Shown here piece by piece: positions 34,579 to 43,375 of a stretch of 64,000 nucleotides of DNA. How positions within the stretch are numbered: position 1 is the stretch's first letter; each line of letters starts with the position of its first letter. A program made the position numbers and the translations under genes. This stretch comes from Variovorax sp. UMC13 (lineage in GTDB: Bacteria; Pseudomonadota; Gammaproteobacteria; Burkholderiales; Burkholderiaceae_C), in contig NZ_LZZW01000023.1 in assembly GCF_014170375.1 (NCBI RefSeq), positions 124,001-188,000 on the forward strand. Direction: 5' to 3'. A model generated the notes under the pieces. It was not told the origin of the DNA. It did no database searches and was given only the letters and a program-made list of their open reading frames with translations.

Positions 34579-35577
34579 TCATTCGGCCTGGATGCCCGCG
34601 TCCTGGATGACCTTGCCCCACTTCAGGATCTCGGCCTGCTGGAAGCTGGCAAAGGCCGCGGCCGTGCGGCCGTCGGGTTCGACGCCGAGGTTGCGCAGCT
34701 TCTGCTGCACCTCGGGCTGCGCCACGATGGCGGCGATCTCGCGGCTCAGGCGGTCGACGATGGGTTTGGGCGTGCCCGCGGGCGCGAACACGCCCTGCCA
34801 CGACTGCATCTCGAAGTTCGGCGCGCCGGCCTCGGCCAGCGTCGGTGCGCCCGGCACGTCGGGCAGGCGGCGCGCGGCGGTCACGCCCAGCACCTTCACG
34901 CGCTTGCCGTCGATCATCGGCCGCGCCGCGGCCACGGTCTCGAACACCATGTCGATCTGGCCGCCGACCAGGTCGACCATGGCCTGCGAGCCGCCCTTGT
35001 AGATGATCTGGCGCATGCGCGTCTGCGTGATGTTCTGGAACAGCTGGCCCGACAGATGCTGCGAGGTGCCCGCGCCGGCCGTGCCGTAGGTCAGGCTGTC
35101 GGGCTTGGCCTTGAGCTCGGCGATGACCTGCGCCACCGAGTTGAAGCGGCTTTCCGACGGCACCACCAGCACGTTGCTCACCATGCCCACCAGGTTCACC
35201 GGTGCGAAGTCCTTCACCGGGTCGTAGCCGAGGTTGCGGGTGAAGAAGGGATTCACCGCATGGGTGGTGATGGTGCCGCCCATCAGCGTGTAGCCGTCGG
35301 CCGGCGAGCGCGCCACGACCTGCGTGCCCAGGATGCCCGAGACCCCCGGCCTGTTGTCGACGATGACCGGCTGGCCCAGCCGCTCGCCGAGGTGCTGCGC
35401 CACCAGCCGGGCCACGCCGTCGGACACGCCGCCGGGCGAGAAGGGCACCACGTACTTGATCGGCTTGGTGGGCCAGGCGGGCGCCTGCTGCGCCTGTGCA
35501 CTGCGGTTCAGTGCGGGGCCGGCCAGGGCCAGCAGGGCGAGGGCTGCGGGCAGCAGCGCGCGGGATCGGATTCGCAT
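34579..35577 (-). CDS. Bug-family solute-binding protein 3
   Basis: A 332-residue periplasmic receptor with signal peptide (M-R-I-R-S-R-A then an alanine/leucine core). The family start W-P-T-K-P-I-K-Y-V-V-P-F-S-P-G-G, N-R-P-G-V-S-G and Y-G-T-A-G-A-G-T-S-Q-H-L are seen. It is next to another Bug gene of the same operon; the two differ clearly, so they probably bind different carboxylates or serve as alternates. Confidence 0.9.
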   Translation of the reverse strand: MRIRSRALLPAALALLALAGPALNRSAQAQQAPAWPTKPIKYVVPFSPGGVSDGVARLVAQHLGERLGQPVIVDNRPGVSGILGTQVVARSPADGYTLMGGTITTHAVNPFFTRNLGYDPVKDFAPVNLVGMVSNVLVVPSESRFNSVAQVIAELKAKPDSLTYGTAGAGTSQHLSGQLFQNITQTRMRQIIYKGGSQAMVDLVGGQIDMVFETVAAARPMIDGKRVKVLGVTAARRLPDVPGAPTLAEAGAPNFEMQSWQGVFAPAGTPKPIVDRLSREIAAIVAQPEVQQKLRNLGVEPDGRTAAAFASFQQAEILKWGKVIQDAGIQAE

Positions 35578-35608
35578 GGGAGTCTCCTGAAAGGGGAAGC
35601 GGGCGCGC

Positions 35609-36700
35609 TCAGGCGCCCGGTCGGGATGCAGCGCCGCGCCGCGCGGCACGTGGCTTGGGCGGTGGCTTGGGTGCAGGCGCGGGCGCACCCGCCGCGCGCA
35701 CCGAATCGCGCTCGACCACGCGGCAGGGAATCACCACGTTGCGCGGACGCGCATCCTCGCGCATCTGCTCGTGCAGCAGCTCGACGGTGGCCTCGACCAT
35801 CGCCTCGACGCTCTGCACCACCGTCGTGAGGCGGTAGGCGCCCCAGGCCGCCTGCGGCACGTCGTCGAAGCCGACCACGCTCACGTCCTGCGGCACGCGC
35901 AGGCCGAGCTCCTGGCGCAGCACGTCCATCACGGCGATGGCCATGTGGTCGTTGGCGACGAACACCGCATCGGGCCGCTCGCCCGGGCCCGCGAACAGCG
36001 CGCGCGCCGCTTCCTGCGCACGCTCGAAGCTGTAGTGGCCGACCGCGCGCCGGTACACCGCCGCGCCGGCCTGGGCGAGCGCATCGTTGAAGCCGCGCTC
36101 GCGCTCGAGGTTGGTCGACGACTTCTCCAGCCCGGCCAGGAAGGCGATGCGCCGGTGGCCGCGCTCGAGCAGCAGCTCGGCCACCATCTCGCCGCCCCGG
36201 TGGTTGTTGCAGGTGACCGAACTCGTGCTGTGGCGCGCGAAGGCGCTGATATCGGGCACGCGGTTGAACAGCACCACCGGCACGCCGACGTCGGCGCACT
36301 GGCGTGCGAGGTGCGGCGAGAGCATGGCCGAGGCCATCACCACGCCGTCGATCTGGTACTGCAGGATCTCGTCGAGCACGCCGTCGGTCTCGTCGCCGTC
36401 GCTGATGAACATCAGCACGTGGTAGCCCTGCTTCTGCAGCTTCTGCGAGAGCTTCTCGATCACCAGCGGATAGAACTGGTTCTCGAGGTAGCTCATCACC
36501 AGCGCGACGATCCGGCTGCGCCCGGTGATCAGGCTGCGGGCCATCGCATTGGGCCGGTAGCCCAGCGTCTTGGCGGCGATCATCACCCGGTTGCGCGTGT
36601 CCTCCGACACGCTCGCGCCCGGCGTGAAGGTGCGGCTCACGGCCGACTGCGAGACCTTGGCGAGGCGCGCGACCTCCTGTGCGGTGGGGCCCGGCTTCAT
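35609..36700 (-). CDS. LacI-family transcriptional regulator 1 (inside the HisD-like operon)
   Basis: A 363-residue regulator. The N-terminal helix-turn-helix is A-Q-E-V-A-R-L-A-K-V-S-Q-S-A-V-S-R-T-F and the hinge ends in N-A-M-A-R-S-L. The periplasmic-binding-protein-like sensor domain covers about residues 60-330; the C-terminal tail is a Pro/Ala/Arg-rich extension. The ATG at 36700 is chosen over 36712 because it overlaps the SDR stop in ATGA form and has GGAG seven bases upstream. It likely binds the TGCATACGTATGCA sites upstream of the operon's first gene. Confidence 0.88.
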   Translation of the reverse strand: MKPGPTAQEVARLAKVSQSAVSRTFTPGASVSEDTRNRVMIAAKTLGYRPNAMARSLITGRSRIVALVMSYLENQFYPLVIEKLSQKLQKQGYHVLMFISDGDETDGVLDEILQYQIDGVVMASAMLSPHLARQCADVGVPVVLFNRVPDISAFARHSTSSVTCNNHRGGEMVAELLLERGHRRIAFLAGLEKSSTNLERERGFNDALAQAGAAVYRRAVGHYSFERAQEAARALFAGPGERPDAVFVANDHMAIAVMDVLRQELGLRVPQDVSVVGFDDVPQAAWGAYRLTTVVQSVEAMVEATVELLHEQMREDARPRNVVIPCRVVERDSVRAAGAPAPAPKPPPKPRAARRGAASRPGA

Positions 36701-37458
36701 GCGGCGCTCCATCCGCCGTCGAGCATCAGCGCGCTGCCGGTCATGAGGCTGGACGCGTCCGACGCGAGGAACACGATGGCGCCCATGATCTCCTCGACCC
36801 GGCCGAGTCGGCCCAGCGCGATGCGCTCGACCACCCAGGCGCGGAAGGCCGGGTCGGCGAACATGCCGGCCGTCATCGCGGTCTCGATGAAGGTGGGGCA
36901 GACGGTGTTGACGCGGATGTTCGCGTGGCCCAGCTCCCAGGCCAGGGCCTTGGTCATGCCTTCCATCGCATGCTTGCTCGCGCAGTAGAGCGAGCGGCGC
37001 GGGCTGCCGACCACGCCCATTTGCGAGGAGACGTTGACGATCGAGCCCGGCAGGCCCGCGGCCAGCAGGCCGCGCGCGACGCTGCGCGTCACGTAGAACG
37101 CGGCCTTGACGTTGAGGTCGAACACCGCGTCGATGTCGGCGTCCTCCACGTCGACCAGCAGCTTGGGCCGGTTCAGGCCCGCGTTGTTGACCAGGACCTG
37201 GAACGGGCCCGCGGTCGACAGCGCGGCCTCCACCGCCTTCGCATCAGTCACGTCGAGCACCAGGCGGCTGCAGCGGCCGCCCTCGGCGCGGATCTGCGCA
37301 CAGGCCTCGCGCAGCTCGGGCTCGGAGCGGGCCGCCAGCGTGACCTCGGCGCCGGCCTGCGCCAGCGCCGCGGCCGCAGCCAGGCCGATGCCGCGGCCCG
37401 CGCCCGTCACCAGGGCGCGGCGACCGTCGATGCGGAAGTCGGGAGCGCGCGGCAGCAT
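36697..37458 (-). CDS. Short-chain dehydrogenase/reductase
   Basis: A 253-residue classical SDR. The cofactor motif T-G-A-G-R-G-I-G is near residue 18, N-N-A-G follows in the middle, and the active-site Ser with Y-C-A-S-K (Tyr and Lys) is complete. The preceding S-L motif aligns with the usual catalytic Ser. It would oxidise a secondary alcohol or reduce a ketone with NAD(P). It starts 2 bases after the HisD-like gene stops and its own stop overlaps the LacI start, so all three are coupled. Confidence 0.9.
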   Translation of the reverse strand: MLPRAPDFRIDGRRALVTGAGRGIGLAAAAALAQAGAEVTLAARSEPELREACAQIRAEGGRCSRLVLDVTDAKAVEAALSTAGPFQVLVNNAGLNRPKLLVDVEDADIDAVFDLNVKAAFYVTRSVARGLLAAGLPGSIVNVSSQMGVVGSPRRSLYCASKHAMEGMTKALAWELGHANIRVNTVCPTFIETAMTAGMFADPAFRAWVVERIALGRLGRVEEIMGAIVFLASDASSLMTGSALMLDGGWSAA

Positions 37459-37460
37459 GC

Positions 37461-38783
37461 TCACTGCTCCAGCGCCGGCACCGGCTGGTACCAGGGCACC
37501 TCGGCCCGCTTGCCGTAGCGGCGCACGCGCAGGTTGGCCTGCTCGCCGTGGCCGGCGAAGTTCTCCATGTGGCACAGGCGCGAGCAGTACTCGCCCATCA
37601 GCGCGCTGGCTTCGTCGGTCAGCACCTTCTGGTAGGTGCAGGTCTTGAGGAACTTGCCGACCCACAGGCCGCCGGTGTAGCGCGCGGCGCGGTTGGTGGG
37701 CAGCGTGTGGTTGGTGCCGATCACCTTGTCGCCGAAGCTCACGTTGGTGCGCGGGCCGAGGAACAGGCCGCCGTAGTTGCTCATGTGCTGCAGGAAGTAG
37801 TCGGGGTCGCGCGTCATCACCTGAACGTGCTCGAAGGCCAGCTCGTCGGCCTTCTGCAGCATCTCTTCCTGCGTGTCGCAGACGATCACCTCGCCGTACT
37901 CGGCCCAGCTCACGGCCGCGATCGCCGCGGTCGGCAGAATCTGGAGCTGGCGCTCGATCTCGGCCAACGTGTCGCGCGCCAGCTGCTCGCTGGTGGTGAG
38001 CAGGATGGCCGGCGAGGTCGGTCCGTGCTCGGCCTGACCCAGCAGGTCGACCGCGCACATCTCGCCGTCGGCCGTTTCATCGGCGATCACCAGCGTCTCG
38101 GTCGGGCCCGCGAACAGGTCGATGCCGACGCGGCCGTACAGCTGGCGCTTGGCTTCGGCCACGTACATGTTGCCCGGGCCGACCAGCATGTCGACCGGCG
38201 CGATCGACTCGGTGCCGACCGCCATCGCCACCACCGCCTGCACGCCGCCCAGCACCAGGATCTCGTCGGCGCCGGCCATCGACATCGCGGTGACGATGGC
38301 TGGGTGCGGCGCGCCCTGGTAGGGGGGCGCAGTCGCGACCACGCGCTTCACGCCGGCCACCTTGGCCGTCAGCACGCTCATGTGGGCCGAGGCCAGCAGC
38401 GGGTACTTGCCGCCGGGGATGTAGCAGCCCACCGCGTTCATCGGGATGTTCTTGTGCCCGAGGATCACGCCGGGGAAGGTCTCGACCTCGACGTCCTTCA
38501 TCGAGTCGCGCTGGATCTGCGCGAAGTTGCGCACTTGCGTCTGCGCGAAGGTGATGTCCTCGATCTCGCGCGCCGACAGGCTCTTGCGGGCCTTCTCGAT
38601 GTCCGCGGCCGACAGCCGGAAGTCGGCCGGGTCCCAGCGGTCGAACTGCTTGCTGTAGTCGCGCACCGCGAGGTCGCCGCGGGCCTCGACGTCCTTGATG
38701 ATGCCTTCGACCGTGGCACGCACCTTGGCGTCGTCGTCGGCACGGACCTGCACGTCCTTGCCGCGCTTGAGATATCGGATCAT
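37461..38783 (-). CDS. HisD-family NAD-dependent alcohol dehydrogenase (catabolic, HpsN-like)
   Basis: A 440-residue homologue of histidinol dehydrogenase. The zinc and catalytic residues are kept: Q-A-E-H-G-P (Gln and His), A-F-E-H-V, F-G-D-K-V-I-G-T-N-H and the C-terminal G-H-G-E-Q-A-N. No histidine genes are nearby, and the gene heads a catabolic operon with an SDR, aldolases and lactonase. Family members such as sulfopropanediol dehydrogenase HpsN show that the fold is reused for small polar alcohols. The true substrate is unknown. Two operator palindromes lie 43-83 bases upstream of its start. Confidence 0.85.
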   Translation of the reverse strand: MIRYLKRGKDVQVRADDDAKVRATVEGIIKDVEARGDLAVRDYSKQFDRWDPADFRLSAADIEKARKSLSAREIEDITFAQTQVRNFAQIQRDSMKDVEVETFPGVILGHKNIPMNAVGCYIPGGKYPLLASAHMSVLTAKVAGVKRVVATAPPYQGAPHPAIVTAMSMAGADEILVLGGVQAVVAMAVGTESIAPVDMLVGPGNMYVAEAKRQLYGRVGIDLFAGPTETLVIADETADGEMCAVDLLGQAEHGPTSPAILLTTSEQLARDTLAEIERQLQILPTAAIAAVSWAEYGEVIVCDTQEEMLQKADELAFEHVQVMTRDPDYFLQHMSNYGGLFLGPRTNVSFGDKVIGTNHTLPTNRAARYTGGLWVGKFLKTCTYQKVLTDEASALMGEYCSRLCHMENFAGHGEQANLRVRRYGKRAEVPWYQPVPALEQ

Positions 38784-38825
38784 TTGTTTTTCCTGATGAG
38801 AAGAGAAGAGGGGAGGGATGGCAGC

Positions 38826-38839
38826 TGCATACGTATGCA
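38826..38839. promoter_or_regulatory. LacI-type operator O1 of the HisD-like operon
   Basis: Perfect palindrome TGCATACGTATGCA between the HisD-like gene and the Bug gene upstream. Its centre is 26 bp from the centre of the next palindrome. Confidence 0.75.
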
Positions 38840-38850
38840 ATGTGGAAAGC

Positions 38851-38866
38851 TTGCATACGTATGCAA
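38851..38866. promoter_or_regulatory. LacI-type operator O2 of the HisD-like operon
   Basis: Perfect 16-base palindrome TTGCATACGTATGCAA with the CG centre usual for LacI-family sites. It lies 67 bases upstream of the HisD-like start codon, 26 bp (centre to centre) from O1. Confidence 0.8.
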
Positions 38867-38910
38867 ACAGGGAAAACCCTAGGAATGCACACGTCGCGCG
38901 GTGCGCGGGC

Positions 38911-39915
38911 TCACTCGATGGGAATGGCGTTGGTCTTGACCAGCAGCCGCGCTTTTGCCAACTCGCTCGCGATGAAGGCCTGCATGGACGCCGGCGACGT
39001 CGGCCGGGTGCTGAAGCCCATGGCTTCGAAACGGGATGCGGTCTCGGCGTCCTGCAGCACAGCCTGGACCTCCGCATTCAGCCAGTCGACAAGCGGCTTG
39101 GGCGTTCCGGCGGGCGCCAGCATGCCGATCCAGGTCAGGGACTCGAATTGTGCGAAGCCCGCCTCGGACAGGGTCGGCAGCGGGGCTTTCAGCTTGCCGC
39201 GGTCCAGTCCCGTCAGCGCCAGCCCCGTGACCTGCCCACTGGTGACGAAGGGCAGGGCCGTCGCGTAGTTGTCGAACAGGATGTCGATCTCGCCGGACGC
39301 CAGGGCGCTCAGGGCCGGGCCGCTGCCCTTGTAGGCCACATGGACCGCCTTGGCATCCATCCGATTGAGGAACATGAGCGTGGACAGGTGGATGGACGTG
39401 CCGATGCCGCTGCTGCCGTAGTTCAACCCGTCGGGCTTCTTCTTCAGGGCCGCCACCAGCTCGGGCAGGGTTTTGATGCCGGATTGCCTGCTGACCATCA
39501 GCACCAGGGGTGTCGTCGCGATCATGGAGACGGGCGCGAAGTCCTTGGCGATGTCGTACTTCAGCTGCCGGGTGAGGGCCGGTGCACTGGCGAAGGAGGT
39601 CGCACCGATGAGCAGGGTGAGGCCGTCGGGCCGGGCCCGCGAAACATACTCGGCCGCGATGTTGCCGCCCGCGCCGGCCTTGTTCTCGACGATGACCGCG
39701 GTGTGCCACCGCGCGCTCAGCGACTGCGCCACGATGCGCGCGACCAGGTCGGTGGTGCCGCCGGGCGCGAAGGGAACGATCAGCGACACCCGGTTCGCGC
39801 CGGGATAGCCCGCGGGTTGCACGACAGGCTCGGCCGCACCTGCGAGCGCGCTTCCGGCTGCGATGCACAGGGCCGCCGTCCAGCGGACCAGCGTGCTGAT
39901 GCGGCGGTCCTTCAT
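38911..39915 (-). CDS. Bug-family solute-binding protein 4
   Basis: A 334-residue periplasmic receptor with signal peptide cut near A-G-A-A. Family features are I-V-P-F-A-P-G-G-T-T-D, N-K-A-G-A-G-G-N-I and Y-G-S-S-G-I-G-T-S-I-H-L. The ATG at 39915 overlaps the stop of the preceding Bug gene in ATGA form. This gene ends the second catabolic operon; the operator pair of the HisD-like operon follows 45 bases later. Confidence 0.9.
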   Translation of the reverse strand: MKDRRISTLVRWTAALCIAAGSALAGAAEPVVQPAGYPGANRVSLIVPFAPGGTTDLVARIVAQSLSARWHTAVIVENKAGAGGNIAAEYVSRARPDGLTLLIGATSFASAPALTRQLKYDIAKDFAPVSMIATTPLVLMVSRQSGIKTLPELVAALKKKPDGLNYGSSGIGTSIHLSTLMFLNRMDAKAVHVAYKGSGPALSALASGEIDILFDNYATALPFVTSGQVTGLALTGLDRGKLKAPLPTLSEAGFAQFESLTWIGMLAPAGTPKPLVDWLNAEVQAVLQDAETASRFEAMGFSTRPTSPASMQAFIASELAKARLLVKTNAIPIE

Positions 39916-40898
39916 GTGCCCTCCTGGATGTTCAGTTCTCGAATCAACTGGCCCCACTTGGCTTCGTCGCGGTCCATGCGCCGCTGCACGTCGCGCGGTG
40001 TGGAGGTGACCAGTTCCACGCCGAGCCTGGCCAGGCGTTCGCGCAGCTCGGGGTCGGCGCCGATCTTCTGCATGGCCTCGCGCAGGCGTGCGAGCACCGG
40101 CGCGGGTGTCCTGGCGGGCGCCACCAGGGCCATCCAGAACACCGCCTCGAAGTCGCGCAGGCCCGAAGCCTCCTCCATGGTCGGCAGGTCCGGCAGCAGC
40201 GCCAGGCGCTGGGTGGTGGTGACCGCGATGCCGACGGTGCGGCCGCTGCGCATCAAGGGCGCGGCTTCATTGGCCGCGGAGAACATCATCTGGATCGTGC
40301 CGCCCATCAGGTCCTGGGCGGCGGGTGCGCCGCCGCGGTAGTGCACGACCGCGACCTTGAGGTTGAAGGCGCGCAGGAAGTACTCGGCCGCCAGATGGTT
40401 GACGGAGCCGGCGCCCGAGGTGCCGATGGCGTACCGGTCGGGGTGTTCGCGCACCCGTGCGAGCAGCTCCTTCATGCTCCGGACGCCCAGCCCCGGATGG
40501 ACCTGCAGGACGAAGGGCGAATCGATCATGAGGGAGATCGGCTCGAAGTCCTTGCGGGCGTCGTATTGCACCGTGCCCTGCAGGATCGGATTGATGACCA
40601 GCGACACCGGCGCGGCATAGAGCGTGTAGCCGTCCGCCGGCTGCGTCACCATCCAGTTGCTGGCCAGGGTCGAGGCGGCGCCGGCCTTGTTCTCGATCAC
40701 CACGGCCTGGCCCAGTTCCTTGCCCAGCCGTTCCATGACGGCTCGGCTCGACACGTCGGTCATTCCGCCGGGCGCATAGGGCACGACGACCTTGATGGGG
40801 CGGGCCGGATAGGCCGTGGCGGGCTGTGCGGCCGCAAGGCTGGCGCCCAGGATCAGCCAGGCGGCCAGCGCGGTGTGAAAGGTTCTGGAAAATCTCAT
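39912..40898 (-). CDS. Bug-family solute-binding protein 5
   Basis: A 328-residue periplasmic receptor. A signal peptide is followed by Y-P-A-R-P-I-K-V-V-V-P-Y-A-P-G-G-M-T-D, N-K-A-G-A-A-S and I-G-T-S-G-A-G-S-V-N-H-L. The pocket loop V-V-H-Y-R-G-G-A differs from the usual P-Y-K-G, so the ligand may differ from that of its neighbours. It follows the GlcD-type oxidase gene by 56 bases. Confidence 0.9.
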   Translation of the reverse strand: MRFSRTFHTALAAWLILGASLAAAQPATAYPARPIKVVVPYAPGGMTDVSSRAVMERLGKELGQAVVIENKAGAASTLASNWMVTQPADGYTLYAAPVSLVINPILQGTVQYDARKDFEPISLMIDSPFVLQVHPGLGVRSMKELLARVREHPDRYAIGTSGAGSVNHLAAEYFLRAFNLKVAVVHYRGGAPAAQDLMGGTIQMMFSAANEAAPLMRSGRTVGIAVTTTQRLALLPDLPTMEEASGLRDFEAVFWMALVAPARTPAPVLARLREAMQKIGADPELRERLARLGVELVTSTPRDVQRRMDRDEAKWGQLIRELNIQEGT

Positions 40899-40954
40899 CG
40901 TTGTCTCCTGTCGTTGTTCTGACGCGGGGGCATGCCGGCCCCGCAATGGGCACT

Positions 40955-42361
40955 TCAGCCCTCCGGCAGGACCTTGCCCGGGTTCATGATCCCCAGGGGA
41001 TCGAGCGCGTGCTTGATGGACCGCATGAGGGCGAGCGCCAGTGGTTGCTTGTAGCGACGCAGGTCCCCGGTCTTGGCCGAGCCGATGCCGTGCTCCGCCG
41101 ACATCGAGCCGGCCATGGCCTCGACCACGTCGAACACGGACCGGTGCACACGTTGCTCGAGGGCCTCGAAATCCGCCTGTGCGAGCGGCTGGGCCGGCTC
41201 CACGTTGTAGTGCAGGTTGCCGTCGCCCATGTGGCCGAGCGCGACGATGCGGATCCCCGGGTAGGCCTGCACCAGCACCGCCTCCATGGTGCCGAGGAAC
41301 TCGGCGATGCGCGAGATGGGCAATGAGATGTCGTGCTTGATGTTGCGCGGCTGCGCATGCGCGATGCGCTCGCGCAGCTGCCAGAACTGCAGCGACTGGG
41401 CCTGCGACTGCGCGATGGCCGCGTCGACGATCACGCCCTGGTCGAGGGCCGTCGTCATCAGCGCTTCGAAGCGTTCGACGGCGTGGGCTTCGCTCTGGAG
41501 GTCGGACGATTCCAGCAGCACGTACCAGGGGTGGGCGTCGGCGAAGATCCTGGGGGTGTCCGGGAAGCGCCGGCCGACCAGCTCGACGCAGTAGGCCGAC
41601 ATCAACTCGAAGGCCGTGAGTTCGGCGCCCAGCAGCTGCTGGCCGAGGGACAGCAGGTGGATGGCCTGCGCGGCGGACGACACCGCGGCCATCGCGGTCA
41701 CCCGTGCCGCCGGCTCGGGAAAGAGCTTGAGCGTCGCGCCGGTGATGACGCCCAGCGTGCCTTCCGCCCCGATGTAGAGGTTGCGCAGGTCGTAGCCCGT
41801 GTTGTCCTTTCGCAGGCCGCGCAGGCCATGCAGCACCTCGCCCGCGGGCGTGACCACCTCCAGCCCCAGGCAGAGTTCGCGCGCATTGCCATAGCGCAGC
41901 ACGCCGGTGCCGCCGGCATTGGTCGAGAGGTTGCCGCCGATGGTGCAACTGCCCTGGGCGCCCAGGGACAAGGGGAAGAATCGATCCGCTTCCCGGGCGG
42001 CTTCCTGCACCTGCTGCAGCACCATGCCGGCATCGACCGTCATCGTGTTGTTGGCCAGGTCGACCGCGCGCAGCCGGTTCATGCGGGCCAGCGAGAGCAC
42101 GATCGCATGGCCCGAGGCATCGGGCGTGGCGCCCCCGGCCAGGCCGGTGTTGCCGCCCTGCGCGACCACGGGCACGCGATGGGCGCTGCACCAGCGCAGC
42201 AGCGTGGCGACCTCATCCGTGTGGCCCGGCTGCACGACGCAACGCGCCGTGCCGATCCGGTGGCCGGACCAGTCGCGCACGAAGGGCGCCATCTGTTCGG
42301 GCGCGTCGATCACGCGGCCGATGCCCGCGGGCAGGGGGGGAGCATGCATGGGCATCGTCAT
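40955..42361 (-). CDS. FAD-linked 2-hydroxyacid oxidase/dehydrogenase (GlcD family)
   Basis: A 468-residue flavoprotein of the PCMH/FAD_binding_4 group with the GlcD-type C-terminal domain. FAD-binding segments V-A-Q-G-G-N-T-G-L-A-G-G-A-T near residue 66 and G-G-N-L-S-T-N-A-G-G-T near residue 142 are clear. The C-terminal G-H-M-G-D-G-N-L-H and E-H-G-I-G metal-site motifs are also present. Members oxidise D-lactate, glycolate or D-2-hydroxyglutarate. The start overlaps the stop of the upstream Bug gene in ATGA form, linking receptor and oxidase production. Confidence 0.9.
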   Translation of the reverse strand: MTMPMHAPPLPAGIGRVIDAPEQMAPFVRDWSGHRIGTARCVVQPGHTDEVATLLRWCSAHRVPVVAQGGNTGLAGGATPDASGHAIVLSLARMNRLRAVDLANNTMTVDAGMVLQQVQEAAREADRFFPLSLGAQGSCTIGGNLSTNAGGTGVLRYGNARELCLGLEVVTPAGEVLHGLRGLRKDNTGYDLRNLYIGAEGTLGVITGATLKLFPEPAARVTAMAAVSSAAQAIHLLSLGQQLLGAELTAFELMSAYCVELVGRRFPDTPRIFADAHPWYVLLESSDLQSEAHAVERFEALMTTALDQGVIVDAAIAQSQAQSLQFWQLRERIAHAQPRNIKHDISLPISRIAEFLGTMEAVLVQAYPGIRIVALGHMGDGNLHYNVEPAQPLAQADFEALEQRVHRSVFDVVEAMAGSMSAEHGIGSAKTGDLRRYKQPLALALMRSIKHALDPLGIMNPGKVLPEG

Positions 42362-43326
42362 TCGACCCGCACGTCGGCCTCGCGGATCACGCGGCTCCAG
42401 CGGGCGCCGTCGCGCTGGATGATCGCGTCCATCTCGGCCGGCGTGCCGCCGACCATCTCGACGCCCAGCGGCGCGAACTTCTCCAGCATGGCCGGCGAAC
42501 GCGCGATGGCCGCGATGTCGCGCTGCAGCTGGGCCACGATCTCGGGCGGCGTCTTGGCCGGCGCCGAGATGGCGAACCAGATGTCGCCCGCCAGGCCCGG
42601 CAGGCCCAGCTCGGCGACCGAGGGCACCTCGGGCAGCAGCGGCAGCCGCTTGTCCGACATCGCGGCCAGCACCTTGAGCTTGCCGCCCTTCACCGTGCCG
42701 TAGTTGGAGCCGATGATGTCGATCATCATCTGCACGCGGCCGGTCTGCAGGTCGCCCAGCGCGAGGTTCGAGCCCTGGTAGGGCACGTGGATCATCTTCG
42801 TGCCGGTCTGGCTCAGGAACAGTTCGCTGTGCAGGTGGATCACGCCGCCCACGCCGGCCGATGCGAAGGACAGCTGCGCGGGCCGCTCCTTGAGGTAGGC
42901 GACGAAGCCCGGCAGGTCCTTCACCGGCAGGTCGTTGGTCACCATCAGGATGCTGGGCGAGGTCGCGAGCATGGTCACCGACGCGAGGTCGCGCCGGCTG
43001 TCGTAGCGCATGCTCTTGTAGAGGTGCGGCACCACGGCCAAGGTGCTGGAGGTGGCGAGCAGCAGCGTGTAGCCGTCGGGCGCGGACTTCGCGACGTACT
43101 CGGCACCCAGCATGCTCGCGGCCCCGGGCTTGTTCTCGATCACCACCGGCTGGCCGTACTTCTTCGACAGCTCGGCCGCGACCGCGCGCGGCAGCGCGTC
43201 GGCCATGCCGCCGGCCGAGAAGGGCACGATGATGCGGATCGGCTTGGAGGGGTAGGCCTGTGCCATGGCCAGGCCGCTGCCGAGCGCCAGCCCCAGGGCC
43301 AGCAGCGTTGTCTTCAGGATCTTCAT
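42358..43326 (-). CDS. Bug-family solute-binding protein 6
   Basis: A 322-residue periplasmic receptor with signal peptide ending at A-M-A-Q. The family start Y-P-S-K-P-I-R-I-I-V-P-F-S-A-G-G, N-K-P-G-A-A-S and the I-H-V-P-Y-Q-G-S-N pocket segment are present. It is coupled by overlap to the GlcD-type oxidase, so its ligand may be that enzyme's 2-hydroxyacid substrate; this is inference. Confidence 0.9.
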   Translation of the reverse strand: MKILKTTLLALGLALGSGLAMAQAYPSKPIRIIVPFSAGGMADALPRAVAAELSKKYGQPVVIENKPGAASMLGAEYVAKSAPDGYTLLLATSSTLAVVPHLYKSMRYDSRRDLASVTMLATSPSILMVTNDLPVKDLPGFVAYLKERPAQLSFASAGVGGVIHLHSELFLSQTGTKMIHVPYQGSNLALGDLQTGRVQMMIDIIGSNYGTVKGGKLKVLAAMSDKRLPLLPEVPSVAELGLPGLAGDIWFAISAPAKTPPEIVAQLQRDIAAIARSPAMLEKFAPLGVEMVGGTPAEMDAIIQRDGARWSRVIREADVRVE

Positions 43327-43375
43327 GGAGTTCTCCGGTTCTTGGGGTGGGGGGCGGGGGAATCTCGACCGCTCA

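Noticed and set aside
37461..38783. Calling the HisD-like gene a histidine-biosynthesis enzyme
   Set aside because: No other his genes are present and the gene heads a LacI-controlled catabolic operon; a reused dehydrogenase fold is more likely.
29124..38783. Sulfoquinovose (sulfo-Entner-Doudoroff) pathway for the operon with SDR, SMP-30 and HpcH genes
   Set aside because: No sulfoquinovosidase, no dehydratase of the IlvD/EDD type and no sulfolactaldehyde dehydrogenase are found in the window.
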